Made by a program: the position numbers and the translations under genes. The notes beneath the pieces were generated by a model that had not been told where the DNA came from, did no database searches, and was given only the letters and a program-made list of their open reading frames with translations. From positions 1-10,351 of the forward strand of contig JBDHUL010000031.1 of the NCBI GenBank assembly GCA_039812985.1: 10,351 nucleotides of DNA, in the 5' to 3' direction. This DNA is from JAPUDS01 sp039812985. GTDB lineage: Bacteria; Patescibacteriota; Saccharimonadia; Saccharimonadales; Saccharimonadaceae. Positions 1 through 7,632 of the stretch are shown here, piece by piece; within the stretch, counting starts at the first letter, position 1, and the number at the start of each line of letters is the position of its first letter.

Positions 1-101
1 CTTGAGGATCGTCGCACTGCGAGAGATGCCGTGAAGATAAGGTAGAGTAAGGGAGGCGAAGAACACACATGTCTTTTTTACAACGGTTACAGTATAAACC
101 C
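1..101. other. Upstream intergenic stretch; possible 3' end of a preceding gene
   Basis: No gene can be supported here. Frame 1 is open from the window edge to a TAG at 43-45 (14 codons), so the tail of an upstream plus-strand gene is possible, but it is too short to recognise. A T-run at 74-79 follows a weak, bulged AGA...TCT hairpin (about 60-74). This could be a poor terminator, but I would not rely on it. Nothing resembles rplJ or rplL, the usual genes upstream of rpoB. Confidence 0.25.
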
Positions 102-131
102 TTGACAAGTCCCTTGTACCAGCGCTAGAAT
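102..131 (+). promoter_or_regulatory. Sigma70-type promoter of rpoBC
   Basis: A perfect -35 box TTGACA (102-107) is followed after 18 bases by TAGAAT (126-131), one mismatch from the consensus -10. Transcription would start near 138, giving an rpoB leader of about 219 nt. rpoBC therefore seems to have its own promoter rather than depending only on read-through from ribosomal genes upstream. The spacer is one base longer than ideal. There is no extended -10 TG. Confidence 0.75.
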
Positions 132-167
132 GGTGATCAATGAAGATTGTATAGTATCGGGTTATTC

Positions 168-202
168 TACACGCACGCTTAGGCGAGGCGTTTTTGCGTG
201 TA
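168..202 (+). promoter_or_regulatory. rpoB leader hairpin I
   Basis: TACACGCA (168-175) pairs perfectly with TGCGTGTA (195-202). The stem continues inward as CGCTT (176-180) with AGGCG (186-190), one pair being G-U, leaving T191-T194 as a bulge. The inner stem followed directly by a run of five T (191-195) also resembles a weak attenuator. It would form in the 5' leader about 30 nt after the predicted transcription start. Its role is unknown; attenuation or RNA processing are the obvious possibilities. Confidence 0.5.
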
Positions 203-203
203 C

Positions 204-232
204 AGCACAGCACCTTTGGGAGGTGTGATGCT
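204..232 (+). promoter_or_regulatory. rpoB leader hairpin II, hiding a Shine-Dalgarno and start codon
   Basis: CACCT (211-215) pairs with AGGTG (221-225) around the loop TTGGG. A second stem, AGCA (204-207) with TGCT (229-232), closes it across a 3x3 internal loop. The right arm contains a strong Shine-Dalgarno sequence (GGGAGGTG, 218-225) and most of an ATG (228-230), so the fold would occlude initiation of the mini-ORF described separately. It lies about 130 nt upstream of rpoB. The pairing is visible in the sequence; the function is inferred. Confidence 0.4.
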
Positions 233-248
233 CCGACTCGGTCACTAG
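228..248 (+). CDS. Possible six-codon leader peptide upstream of rpoB
   Basis: An ATG at 228 with GGGAGGTG just upstream (218-225) opens a six-codon frame encoding MLRLGH, ending at TAG 246-248. The Shine-Dalgarno match is stronger than that of rpoB itself, although its spacing to the ATG is short (about 4 nt from GGAGG). The frame lies wholly within the rpoB leader and overlaps hairpin II. It may be chance: the peptide is too short for any coding statistic and has no run of a single regulatory codon as in amino-acid attenuators. Confidence 0.2.
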   Translation: MLRLGH

Positions 249-345
249 TGAACTTCTGGCGCCGGTTCATACAATATATTAAATTGCCCATCAGAAACCG
301 TGCAGGAGTTGACGAACGTTGCTGCGCAGTTTCTGGAGAAAGTAC

Positions 346-351
346 AGGTGA
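346..351 (+). promoter_or_regulatory. Ribosome binding site of rpoB, deciding its start
   Basis: AGGTGA ends five bases before the ATG at 357, a good match to the anti-Shine-Dalgarno tail at good spacing. The same frame stays open upstream to a GTG at 300, but no purine-rich site precedes that codon. The extra 19 residues it would add also do not resemble an RpoB N-terminus. The ATG at 357 is therefore preferred. Confidence 0.7.
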
Positions 352-356
352 CAACA

Positions 357-3300
357 ATGGCGAAAACCGCTGTCAAGCAGGCACCAACAAAACGAGTATT
401 CTTCACTGGAGAAGACCACGTTCTTGATTTGCCAAACTTGATTCAACATCAACTTCAGTCATGGAAAGAATTTGTTCAAACGGGACTTGGCGAAATATTT
501 GCCGAAATCAACCCTATAGAAGACTACACCGGCCAAAAACTGGAACTGCGGTTCAAGGAGTACCACTTTGAAGAGCCCAAAACCAGCGAGGTGTATGCCC
601 GTGAGAACAATATTAGCTATGAAGCACCACTCAAGGCCGTGGTTGAACTGACCAACAAAGTGACCGGCGAAGTCAAAGAAAGCGAAATATATCTCGGCGA
701 CTATCCATGGATGACCGAACGCGGGACGTTTGTGATCAATGGAGCTGAGCGCGTGGTGGTGAGCCAGCTGATTCGTAGCGCTGGTATTTTCTTTACTGCC
801 GAGCCACACAATGGTCGCAATCACTATGGCGCAAAACTTATTCCGGGCCGCGGTGCCTGGTTGGAGTTTGAGACAGCCGCTAACGGGGCAATGTATGTCA
901 AAATAGATCGCCGCCGCAAAATAGCCGTGACAACGCTGCTGCGTGCTTTTGGGTACGGTACCGAAAAAGCAATCCGCGAATTGTTCAAAGACGTCGATAC
1001 GGGAAGTGTGAACTACATTGATGCTACATTTGAAAAAGACCCCGCCAAAGGCACGAACGAGGCCTTGGTCGAGGTGTATCGCCGCCTTCGCCCGGGCGAT
1101 CTTGTGACCGTCGAGAACGCGCGCAACATGGTTGAACGAATGTTCTTTGACTACAAGCGGTTTGACCTCAGTCGTGTCGGGCGTTACAAAATGAACCAGC
1201 GCCTTGGAATGGAAGTGCCAAATACTGCCGAGAATCGAATTATGCGTACTGACGATCTCGTCGAGATAGTTCGTGAAATTATTCGCCTCAATAACTCGCA
1301 GGAAGCTCCCGATGACATTGACGCGCTGCACAACCGACGCATCAAACTCGTCGGTGAACTGGTTGGACGTCAGTTCCGTATTGGTATGCTGCGCATGGAT
1401 CGTAATGCCAAAGACCGCATGAGCGTGAGCGACATCGAAAACGTTACGCCAGGGCAACTCGTGAACGCCCGCCCGGTCGTCGCCGCAGTACGGGAGTTCT
1501 TTGCGAGTTCACAGTTGTCACAGTTTATGGATCAAACCAACCCGTTGTCCGAGCTGTCGCACAAACGCCGCCTCAGTTCTATGGGGCCGGGAGGGCTTAG
1601 CCGAGAACGCGCAGGGTTTGAAGTTCGTGACGCACACTCAACCCACTACAGCCGTATCGATATCATCGAAACGCCAGAAGGTGGCAACATTGGCCTGGTG
1701 CTCAACCTCGCGTCATATGCCCGTATCAACGAATACGGGTTCATAGAAGCTCCGTACCGACGGGTCGTAAAGGGGAAAGTCACTGATGACGTGGTGTACA
1801 TGGATGCCGCCGCCGAAGCAAAAGAAATTATCGCGGAGGCAGGCAACGAACTCTCTGGCGGAACATTTGTTGAAGCCCGTGTGTCGGCTCGCAAAAACCT
1901 ATTTCCAGCTGAAGTTGACGCCGCGGACGTGACGTTTATGGATGCCAGCAAGATGCAGGTTATCGGCACAACCGCTGCACTCGTACCATTTGTCGAGAAA
2001 AACCGTATTGACCGCAACTTGACCGGCTCAAACATGCAACGCCAAGCAGTACCGCTGGTCAAAACGAGTAGTCCTATTGTTGGCACTGGCGTCGAGGGAG
2101 ATATCGCCCGCAATACGTCGCAACTAGTGGTAGCGAAAGCCGATGGCGAAGTTGTTCGGGCCGATGCTGATGAAGTACACGTCAAGTACGGTCCGAAGGA
2201 AATCGTCGTGTATCCCGTGGTGCACTTTGAACAAAGCAATGACGATCGATGTATTAACCAAAAAGTGAAAGTTTCTCGAGGAGACATGGTGAAGCAAGGC
2301 GACATCCTTATCGAGGGAGCGTCGATTGCTGACGGAGAACTGGCACTTGGCCGCGATCTGCTGGTGGCGTTTATGCCATGGGGTGGTTACAACATGGACG
2401 ACTCGATTATTTTGTCAAGCCGACTCGTAAAAGATGACGAGCTGACGAGTATTAACATCGATGACTTTATGGTCGAGGTTCGCGAAACCAAACTTGGCCC
2501 GGAAATCGTTACTCGCGATATCCCAAATGTAAGCGAGGAAAGTCTCCGTCATCTCGACGAGAACGGTATCGTTCGTGTTGGCGCAGAGGTTAAACAAGGC
2601 GATGTGCTGGTTGGAAAAATCACCCCAAAGGGTGAACAAGAATTGTCGAGCGAAGAGCGTTTGCTCCGGGCTATCTTTGGCGAGAAAGCCAAAGACGTGC
2701 GCGATACGTCGCAGCGTATGGGCAACGGCAAATACGGCAAAGTGGTGGGCGTGCGGATATTTAGCCGCGAGAACGGCCATGAACTAAAGGCCGGTGTGCT
2801 TATGCAAATTCAGATATTTGTTGCTCAACTGCGTAAGGTGTCGGTTGGAGACAAGCTGGCCGGGCGTCATGGCAACAAGGGCGTGGTGGCGCGCATTTTG
2901 CCAGTCGAAGATATGCCATTTATGGCCGATGGCACCTCTGTCGATGTCATGCTGAACCCGCTTGGTGTGCCGAGTCGTATGAACCTGGGCCAGTTGTTTG
3001 AAACTCATCTGGGTATGGCAGCGCGCATGTTGGGTTACAAAGTCGCAACGCCGCCATTTAACGGAGTGCCAATAGATACGATCAAATCTGAACTGAAAAA
3101 GGCTGGTTTACCAGAAGATGGCAAGGTGCAGCTGTTTGATGGCCGTACTGGTGAAGCGTTTGAGGAAAAAACCGCTGTCGGAAGCATGTACATGATCAAA
3201 CTTCACCATATGATTGCGGACAAGATTCACGCGCGTTCTACTGGCCCGTACACCATGGTGACGCAACAGCCGCTCGGTGGTAAGGCGCAAAACGGCGGCC

Positions 3301-3749
3301 AGCGCTTTGGTGAAATGGAAGTCTGGGCGCTTGAAGCCTACGGCGCTGCGACAACGCTTCAGGAAATGCTTACTATAAAATCAGACGATGTTTATGGCCG
3401 TGCGAAAGCCTATGAAGCGATCATTAAGAACGAAGAGATCACTGGTCCGAAGATCCCAGAGAGCTTTAACGTGCTCGTCAAGGAACTCCAAGGGTTAGGT
3501 CTACGCGTTGATCTCGTAGAAGATACTGAGGTGGTTGACGCCGAACATGTACTTCTGAGTGATAACGAGAGTTCTGGGGTGACGGCCGATGACATAGCGG
3601 ACGATGCAGCACCGATCGCGAGCAGCGATGATGACGAAGAAACTGTAGCCGACGAAGCCGACGAGTTTGGCGATATTGAGCTGGACGAAGGCATGAGTAT
3701 TGAAACGGCCGAAGAATATCAAGATGAAAGCGAAAGCGAGGAGGTCTAG
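357..3749 (+). CDS. rpoB: DNA-directed RNA polymerase subunit beta
   Basis: This is the beta subunit of the core RNA polymerase, which with beta' forms the catalytic cleft for RNA synthesis. It has 1130 residues, against about 1340 in E. coli and about 1180 in Mycobacterium, so it is compact and lacks the large proteobacterial insertions. The protrusion and lobe occupy roughly residues 20-375. The rifampicin-pocket region is near 384-448 (SSQLSQFMDQ, HKRR, ETPEG). The metal-II-associated motif NMDDS is at 679-683, and the active-site loop GDKLAGRHGNKG at 831-842 keeps both catalytic lysines. The C-terminal GGQRFGEMEVWALEAYGA clamp motif is present. Residues 1054-1130 form a tail with about 32 acidic residues and no Lys or Arg. 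Several motif residues are unusual: D435-I436 replaces the usual Cys-Pro, and NMDD replaces NFED or NYED. The gene ends four bases before rpoC, and its last codons contain the rpoC ribosome binding site. Confidence 0.98.
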   Translation: MAKTAVKQAPTKRVFFTGEDHVLDLPNLIQHQLQSWKEFVQTGLGEIFAEINPIEDYTGQKLELRFKEYHFEEPKTSEVYARENNISYEAPLKAVVELTNKVTGEVKESEIYLGDYPWMTERGTFVINGAERVVVSQLIRSAGIFFTAEPHNGRNHYGAKLIPGRGAWLEFETAANGAMYVKIDRRRKIAVTTLLRAFGYGTEKAIRELFKDVDTGSVNYIDATFEKDPAKGTNEALVEVYRRLRPGDLVTVENARNMVERMFFDYKRFDLSRVGRYKMNQRLGMEVPNTAENRIMRTDDLVEIVREIIRLNNSQEAPDDIDALHNRRIKLVGELVGRQFRIGMLRMDRNAKDRMSVSDIENVTPGQLVNARPVVAAVREFFASSQLSQFMDQTNPLSELSHKRRLSSMGPGGLSRERAGFEVRDAHSTHYSRIDIIETPEGGNIGLVLNLASYARINEYGFIEAPYRRVVKGKVTDDVVYMDAAAEAKEIIAEAGNELSGGTFVEARVSARKNLFPAEVDAADVTFMDASKMQVIGTTAALVPFVEKNRIDRNLTGSNMQRQAVPLVKTSSPIVGTGVEGDIARNTSQLVVAKADGEVVRADADEVHVKYGPKEIVVYPVVHFEQSNDDRCINQKVKVSRGDMVKQGDILIEGASIADGELALGRDLLVAFMPWGGYNMDDSIILSSRLVKDDELTSINIDDFMVEVRETKLGPEIVTRDIPNVSEESLRHLDENGIVRVGAEVKQGDVLVGKITPKGEQELSSEERLLRAIFGEKAKDVRDTSQRMGNGKYGKVVGVRIFSRENGHELKAGVLMQIQIFVAQLRKVSVGDKLAGRHGNKGVVARILPVEDMPFMADGTSVDVMLNPLGVPSRMNLGQLFETHLGMAARMLGYKVATPPFNGVPIDTIKSELKKAGLPEDGKVQLFDGRTGEAFEEKTAVGSMYMIKLHHMIADKIHARSTGPYTMVTQQPLGGKAQNGGQRFGEMEVWALEAYGAATTLQEMLTIKSDDVYGRAKAYEAIIKNEEITGPKIPESFNVLVKELQGLGLRVDLVEDTEVVDAEHVLLSDNESSGVTADDIADDAAPIASSDDDEETVADEADEFGDIELDEGMSIETAEEYQDESESEEV
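3738..3745 (+). promoter_or_regulatory. Ribosome binding site of rpoC inside the end of rpoB
   Basis: GAGGAGGT lies eight bases before the ATG at 3754 and is a near-complete Shine-Dalgarno match. It is embedded in the last codons of rpoB, whose stop is at 3747-3749. This arrangement implies translational coupling of the two subunits. It also fixes the rpoC start at 3754 rather than at the in-frame ATG at 3700, which would overlap rpoB by about 50 bases. Confidence 0.85.
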
Positions 3750-3753
3750 GTAT

Positions 3754-6700
3754 ATGGCACGACCCGTTCTTTCAACCGACATAGCTGACTTTGACGCCGT
3801 GCGTCTTGCGGTGGCAAGCGCTGATGACATGCTCAAATGGAGCTACGGCGAAGTCACGAAACCAGAAACTATTAACTATCGTACACAAAAGCCAGAACGT
3901 GACGGATTGTTCTGCGAACGGATTTTTGGTCCGGTCAAAGACATTAACCCACATGACGTGAAACTCAAAGGTGTTCGTAGCCGAGAGGCTGCTGTTGATA
4001 AAAACGGCGAGCTGGTCACGCGTAGTATCGTCCGGCGTGAGCGTATGGGGCATATCCAGCTGGCTGCTCCTGTGGCGCACATTTGGTTTATGCGAGGCAC
4101 CCCAAGCGCCATGGCACTCCTTCTTGGCGTGCCAGTACGTATGCTCGAACGCGTGGCGTATTTTGCAAACTACATCATTGAAAGCGTTGATACACAAAAG
4201 CGCGAACAGTTCCGTAGCGATGTTGAGGCTGAGCTAGAGGCTGGACGTACTGCTATAAAGATTCGTTATGAAAAAGCTGCCGAAGTTGACAATGCGGATG
4301 TGAAGAAACTGGCAGAGGAGCAAACCCGCGAACTAACAGAGCTTGAAGAAAGCTGTCTCGCGAAGAAAGCCCAACTCGATAGCTTAGTAAAATATGCCCT
4401 GTTGAGTGAAAATGACTACCGTAACTTGCCAGAGGAGTACCAGGATATTGTTGAGGTTGGCATGGGAGGCGAGGCGCTTGCAAAACTTCTGAAGGAAATC
4501 GATCTGAGAAAACTTATTCAGGAACTGACCGACGAGTCAGAGCATGCCAAAGGCCAGCGCAAGAAAAAACTAGTCAAGCGTCTCAAGGTGCTTGAGGGAA
4601 TGGATCGAGCGGGTATTACCCCTCAGAGTATGTGCTTGACCGTACTACCGGTTATCCCGCCGGATCTTCGCCCAATGGTGCAGCTGACGGGGGGTCGGTT
4701 TGCTACCAGCGACCTCAATGACCTTTACCGACGAGTGATCAACCGCAACAATCGTCTCAAAAAACTGCTTGACCTCAATGCGCCGGAAGTCATCCGCCGC
4801 AACGAAATGCGTATGCTGCAAGAAGCGGTCGATGCACTCATAGATAACAGTGCTGCTCGCGGCGGCCGGGCCGTGAGTTCGGTTGGCGGACGACGCAAGC
4901 TCAAATCTCTGAGCGATATGCTTAAGGGAAAACAGGGGCGATTTCGTCAGAACTTGCTTGGTAAGCGCGTTGACTATTCGGGTCGTTCTGTGATCGTGGC
5001 CGGGCCTGAACTCAAAATTCACGAGTGTGGCTTGCCAAAACAAATGGCCCTGGAGCTGTTCAAGCCGTTCGTTATCAGTTGGCTGCTCGAGAACGAGTAT
5101 GCTCACAATATTCGTTCGGCGACACGACTGATTGAAGCTAACGATACAGCGGTATGGGATGCGCTTGACACAGTCATCGATGGCAAATATGTCCTGCTCA
5201 ACCGTGCACCGTCACTTCACCGACTGAGCATTCAGGCTTTTCAGCCGCGACTCATCGAGGGGAAGGCTATTCAGTTACATCCACTCGTATGTAAGGGCTT
5301 TAACGCTGACTTTGACGGCGACCAAATGGCAGTACATTTGCCGCTTTCAGATGCTGCGCAGGCCGAAGCCCGCGAGCTCATGAGCGCCACCAGCAACTTG
5401 CTCAAACCAGCCGATGGTTCACCTATCCTCAACATCGCACAGGACATCGTGCTTGGGTGTTATTACCTGACGTATAACAAACCGGTGGCACAGTCGGACA
5501 AACTCCTGCCGTTTGGGTCGGTTGCTGAAGCGATACTGGCCCGCGAAGCCGGATCGATACGTCTCCAGACGCCTATTCGCGTGCCAGCCAAGGGGCAGGT
5601 GCGCACGACGACGCTGGGACGGGCAATCTTTAACGAAGCTCTCCCTGAGGACTTTCATTATGTCGAAGACGTGATGACGAAGAAGGCGCTAGCAAAGGTT
5701 ATGGCGCAGATTTTTGAGCAGTACGGCAGCGAACAAACCGCGGTAACAGCCGACGATATCAAAGACCTAGCGCTCAAATACGCCACGAGTTCGTCGGTGT
5801 CAACTGGGATGACTGACTACTTTGATGTGCCTGGTTTGTCAGAGGTTATTGGTGAAGGCGACGAGCGTTCAGCGCAGATTTCTGAGCAGTACGAGCAGGG
5901 ACTTATCACTGACGACGAACGCCGTAGTTTGACTATCGATACATGGCGCGGCGTGGACAAGAAACTTGACGATATCCTGAATGATGCGCTTGCCGGTGAA
6001 GATACCGCTATTGCTGTCATGGTGGGGTCGGGCGCCCGCGGTACGCTTAGCAATATTAAATGGGCGGCTGGTATGATTGGTGTGGTGGTTGACGCGACTG
6101 GACGTGAAATCGAACTGCCGATTCGTTCGAGCTTTAAAAAAGGCCTCTCAACCCTTGAGGCATTCGTGGCGACGCGCGCTTCTCGTAAGGGTCTTATCGA
6201 CACGGCGCTCAAGACGGCTGACTCTGGGTACTTGACGCGGCGTTTGGTTGATGTCAGCCAAGACATCTTTACATCCGACGACGAAGAAGGCGATACGGGC
6301 TACACGATTTACCGTAGTGAAACTGAAGACACTATGGTCGATTTTGGCGCGCGTCTCTTTGGCCGCTACCTCGCCAAGGACATAGCCGGTCATGCCAAAG
6401 CCGGTGACTTGGTAACGCAGAGTCTGGCCGATGCTATACAGAAAGACGAAGCGGTGCAAGATGCAACTATCATGAGCGTTCTCAGTGCTGTGACGCTTCG
6501 CGGTGTGCCGCGCAAGAGTTACGGTATCGATCTTTCGACCGGGCAGCTTGTCGCCAATGCTCAACCAGTTGGGGTGATTGCGGCCCAATCAGTCGGTGAG
6601 CCGGGTACCCAGCTGACTCTGTCGAACTTCCATAAAGGTGGTGCGGCCGGGGCTGGTGATATTACCCAGGGTCTGCCTCGTGTTGATGAGTTGTTTGAGG

Positions 6701-7572
6701 CTCGCAGTCCAAAGGGTGAAGCCTTTATCAGCGAAGTTGACGGGGTTGTTCAAGTCTGGGAAGATGGCGACACCTATGTCGTGCAGATTACCCCTGAAAA
6801 AGGTCGCGTCGAGCGTCTGAAATTGGATGGCCAAATCGTACGAGTCAAAGGTGGTACCGATGTCGCGGCTGGTGACGTGCTCGCCAGCAACGAAGATGAG
6901 TCGCTCCCGGTTATTGCACCATTTGACGGTGTCGTCGAGGTTGCTGACGGCGAAGTGGTCGTCACCGCAGGGTCCTCCGCGCCGGTACGGTACGAAATAC
7001 CTGGGTTCCGCCAGCTTGCAGTTGCTGACGGCGATACCGTTGTCGCCGGCGACCGTCTGACGAACGGGTCTATTAACCTGCACGACCTCATGCGCCTGAA
7101 AGGTGTTGAGGCAACTCAGCGCTACATCGTGAATGAGATTCTTCGTATCTATGCGGCACAAGGTGAGCGGGTGGATGCAAAACACCTTGAGGTGATTGTC
7201 CGCCAAATGTTCAGCCGTGTGCAGATTGAAGAACCGGGCGACAGCCAGTTTGTGACGGGCGATATTGTCAGCAAGGCGTCGGTTGTTGAGGAAAACTTCC
7301 GTCTGACGAGTGAGGGCAAACAGCCTGCACAGTTCACACAGCTGCTCCTTGGTATCACGAAAGTATCCATCTGGTCAGATAGCTTCCTTTCGGCCGCTTC
7401 GTTCCAGGACACTACACGCGTGCTTATCAACGCCGCTGTGACTGGCCGCGTCGATAGCTTGTACGGTCTGAAGGAAAACGTGATCATTGGACGAAAGATT
7501 CCTGTAGGCACTGGTGCTCGTGGCGCCAGTCCTGACCAGAATGATCTGTCGGACGAAGACTTCGACGCCTAG
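3754..7572 (+). CDS. rpoC: DNA-directed RNA polymerase subunit beta'
   Basis: This is the beta' subunit of the core RNA polymerase, carrying the catalytic magnesium site. It has 1272 residues, between Bacillus (about 1200) and Mycobacterium (about 1316). The N-terminal zinc-domain region spans about 51-100. A charged, probably coiled-coil insertion at about 155-230 recalls actinobacterial proteins. The clamp helices follow (LNDLYRRVINRNNRLKKLL), then the catalytic NADFDGDQMAVHL, where Asp519, Asp521 and Asp523 hold Mg2+. The bridge helix is near 805-830 (RKGLIDTALKTADSGYL) and the trigger loop near 950-963. Two features are abnormal. All eight zinc-binding cysteines are replaced: P66, D68, V81, N84, E845, A912, P919 and S922 stand at the E. 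coli positions C70, C72, C85, C88, C814, C888, C895 and C898. The trigger loop reads TLSNFH instead of TMRTFH. The rest of the protein is conserved through the C-terminal LLGITK and GLKENVIIGRKIP segments, so the gene looks functional. A strong terminator follows. Confidence 0.98.
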   Translation: MARPVLSTDIADFDAVRLAVASADDMLKWSYGEVTKPETINYRTQKPERDGLFCERIFGPVKDINPHDVKLKGVRSREAAVDKNGELVTRSIVRRERMGHIQLAAPVAHIWFMRGTPSAMALLLGVPVRMLERVAYFANYIIESVDTQKREQFRSDVEAELEAGRTAIKIRYEKAAEVDNADVKKLAEEQTRELTELEESCLAKKAQLDSLVKYALLSENDYRNLPEEYQDIVEVGMGGEALAKLLKEIDLRKLIQELTDESEHAKGQRKKKLVKRLKVLEGMDRAGITPQSMCLTVLPVIPPDLRPMVQLTGGRFATSDLNDLYRRVINRNNRLKKLLDLNAPEVIRRNEMRMLQEAVDALIDNSAARGGRAVSSVGGRRKLKSLSDMLKGKQGRFRQNLLGKRVDYSGRSVIVAGPELKIHECGLPKQMALELFKPFVISWLLENEYAHNIRSATRLIEANDTAVWDALDTVIDGKYVLLNRAPSLHRLSIQAFQPRLIEGKAIQLHPLVCKGFNADFDGDQMAVHLPLSDAAQAEARELMSATSNLLKPADGSPILNIAQDIVLGCYYLTYNKPVAQSDKLLPFGSVAEAILAREAGSIRLQTPIRVPAKGQVRTTTLGRAIFNEALPEDFHYVEDVMTKKALAKVMAQIFEQYGSEQTAVTADDIKDLALKYATSSSVSTGMTDYFDVPGLSEVIGEGDERSAQISEQYEQGLITDDERRSLTIDTWRGVDKKLDDILNDALAGEDTAIAVMVGSGARGTLSNIKWAAGMIGVVVDATGREIELPIRSSFKKGLSTLEAFVATRASRKGLIDTALKTADSGYLTRRLVDVSQDIFTSDDEEGDTGYTIYRSETEDTMVDFGARLFGRYLAKDIAGHAKAGDLVTQSLADAIQKDEAVQDATIMSVLSAVTLRGVPRKSYGIDLSTGQLVANAQPVGVIAAQSVGEPGTQLTLSNFHKGGAAGAGDITQGLPRVDELFEARSPKGEAFISEVDGVVQVWEDGDTYVVQITPEKGRVERLKLDGQIVRVKGGTDVAAGDVLASNEDESLPVIAPFDGVVEVADGEVVVTAGSSAPVRYEIPGFRQLAVADGDTVVAGDRLTNGSINLHDLMRLKGVEATQRYIVNEILRIYAAQGERVDAKHLEVIVRQMFSRVQIEEPGDSQFVTGDIVSKASVVEENFRLTSEGKQPAQFTQLLLGITKVSIWSDSFLSAASFQDTTRVLINAAVTGRVDSLYGLKENVIIGRKIPVGTGARGASPDQNDLSDEDFDA

Positions 7573-7593
7573 TGCCGGACTGGGCTGGTTTCG

Positions 7594-7632
7594 AAAAAAT
7601 TGCCGTTTCTTATTGAGAGAGCGGCAATTTTT
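7594..7632. terminator. Bidirectional intrinsic terminator between rpoC and the HIT gene
   Basis: AAAAATTGCCG (7595-7605) pairs with CGGCAATTTTT (7622-7632), forming an 11-bp stem around a 16-nt loop. The T-run on the right arm serves rpoBC transcripts. The A-run at 7594-7599 becomes a U-run on the opposite strand and serves the convergent HIT-family gene. The TAA stop of that gene (7631-7633) lies within the T-tract, so its coding region ends inside the terminator. Confidence 0.9.

Noticed and set aside
91..98. TATAAA as a second rpoB promoter
   Set aside because: No acceptable -35 lies 16-18 bases upstream, and there is no extended -10 TG.
240..275. A possible tRNA around the GGTTC in the rpoB leader
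   Set aside because: The T-loop consensus fails (TTCATAC lacks the conserved A58), and no acceptor or anticodon stems can be built.
300..356. GTG start giving RpoB 19 extra N-terminal residues
   Set aside because: No Shine-Dalgarno precedes the GTG, whereas AGGTGA sits five bases before the ATG at 357.
459..1457. A 332-codon open frame on the minus strand inside rpoB
   Set aside because: It is antisense to a highly conserved part of rpoB, has no ribosome site or promoter that I can see, and its translation resembles no known protein. Such frames arise from the codon bias of the sense gene.
3700..3753. Upstream in-frame ATG for rpoC
   Set aside because: It would overlap rpoB by about 50 bases and add a lysine/arginine-rich extension unlike beta'. 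GAGGAGGT is spaced for the ATG at 3754.
6589..7206. A 205-codon minus-strand open frame inside rpoC
   Set aside because: It is an antisense shadow of conserved rpoC sequence with no initiation signals; several similar frames occur across rpoB and rpoC.
357..7572. Alternative genetic code with UGA as glycine, known in some CPR groups
   Set aside because: No in-frame TGA occurs in over 7 kb of rpoB and rpoC, as expected for the standard code. The absence of TGA stops among six genes is too small a sample to mean anything.
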